From Modestobacter sp. (GTDB taxonomy: Bacteria > Actinomycetota > Actinomycetes > Mycobacteriales > Geodermatophilaceae): a stretch of 5,567 bases of DNA. Shown here one piece after another: positions 5,207 to 5,567 of the stretch (position 1 is the stretch's first letter; every line of letters starts with the position of its first letter). The position numbers and the translations under genes are program-made. Location of the stretch: contig JAOPWO010000206.1 of the NCBI GenBank assembly GCA_025965635.1, positions 1 to 5,567 of the forward strand, given 5' to 3'. Below the pieces are notes generated by a model, which saw only the letters and a program-made list of their open reading frames with translations, did no database searches and was not told the DNA's origin.

Positions 5207-5566
5207 CTAGTCCGTGAGGTCGCGGATGACGGCGTCGGCGAGCAGCCGCCCGCGGTCGGTGAGGACGGCGCGGCCGGCGGCGTGCGGCGCAGGCTCCAGC
5301 AGTCCGCGGACGACGGCGTCCGCGGCCCGCGCCCGCCCGGCCCCCGACAGCGCCTCGAGCGGGAGCCCGTCGCGCAGCCGCAGCCCGAGCATCACCCGCT
5401 CGAGCGCCTGGTCCTCGGCAGTGAGCAGCTCGGTGTCCGCGGCCGGGTGCAGTCCGGCGGCGAGCCGGTCGGCGTAGGCGGCCGGGTGCTTGACGTTCCA
5501 CCAGCGGAGCCCGCCGACGTGCGAGTGCGCACCGGGGCCGATGCCCCACCAGTTGGCGTTGGCCCA
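5207..5566 (-). CDS. hemW: HemW, radical SAM haem chaperone, C-terminal part
   Basis: Only the last 119 residues are in the window; the frame runs off the right edge. HemW proteins resemble oxygen-independent coproporphyrinogen III oxidase (HemN), but family members studied act as haem-binding chaperones inserting haem into respiratory enzymes. Older annotations call them HemN-like oxidases. The visible part starts in the conserved tail of the radical SAM domain: Asn5-Trp-Trp-Gly-Ile-Gly-Pro-Gly-Ala-His-Ser (5-15), the GxGAHS motif typical of the family. It continues into the HemN C-terminal domain, with VMLGLRLRDGLPL at 58-70, and ends DLTD before TAG. The Fe-S cysteine motif (CxxxCxxC) lies outside the window. 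The full protein would be about 400 residues. It points the same way as hrcA, but the plus-strand gene lies between them, so it is a separate transcript. Confidence 0.93.
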   Translation of the reverse strand, partial: WANANWWGIGPGAHSHVGGLRWWNVKHPAAYADRLAAGLHPAADTELLTAEDQALERVMLGLRLRDGLPLEALSGAGRARAADAVVRGLLEPAPHAAGRAVLTDRGRLLADAVIRDLTD

Positions 5567-5567
5567 G

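Noticed and set aside
5160..5549. Arg/Ala-rich minus-strand frame overlapping hemW
   Set aside because: It is a shadow of hemW, which in its own frame carries the GxGAHS and LGLRLRDGL motifs.
1..5567. CRISPR array, insertion sequence, att site or prophage signature
   Set aside because: No regularly spaced repeats, transposase, integrase or flanking terminal repeats were found on either strand.

Overview
The window reads as chromosomal DNA from a very GC-rich actinobacterium. G/C-ending codons dominate all reading frames, the antisense frames are long and open, and the gene order hemW / small conserved gene / hrcA / dnaJ2 / rsmE is one I associate with actinobacteria (in Mycobacterium tuberculosis the matching block is around Rv2372c-Rv2375). 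A member of Geodermatophilaceae or a relative would fit, but that is an impression and not shown by the sequence.

Layout: positions 2-1363 (+) hold the 3' part of a phosphonate-type ABC permease with two PhnE permease units in one chain; its N-terminus lies outside the window. It converges, with only 7 nt between stop codons, on a minus-strand heat-shock operon: hrcA (4301-3279), dnaJ (3262-2138) and rsmE (2141-1371). hrcA and dnaJ are 16 nt apart, and dnaJ and rsmE overlap by 4 nt (GTGA). Upstream of hrcA is a perfect CIRCE operator (4366-4394) over a plausible -10 element, so the whole operon is probably repressed by HrcA itself. A divergent gene on the plus strand (4562-4972) encodes a conserved actinobacterial protein of unknown function with an Asp-Gly-x-His-Arg motif resembling the ParB/sulfiredoxin fold. 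Its best-supported start is a CTG codon. A 234-nt gap with several hairpins and a possible decayed gene follows, and the window ends in the C-terminal part of hemW (5566-5207, minus).

Functionally, hrcA-dnaJ-rsmE joins the repressor that senses chaperone load, a DnaJ co-chaperone and a 16S rRNA methyltransferase. HemW is the radical-SAM haem chaperone. The phosphonate permease belongs to a separate uptake system whose other genes (phnC/phnD type) should lie upstream of position 1.

I did not find a clearly new multi-gene system. The items most worth a second look are the CTG-started DGxHR protein beside the CIRCE operator, the double-PhnE fusion, and the structured, possibly degenerate stretch between that protein and hemW.
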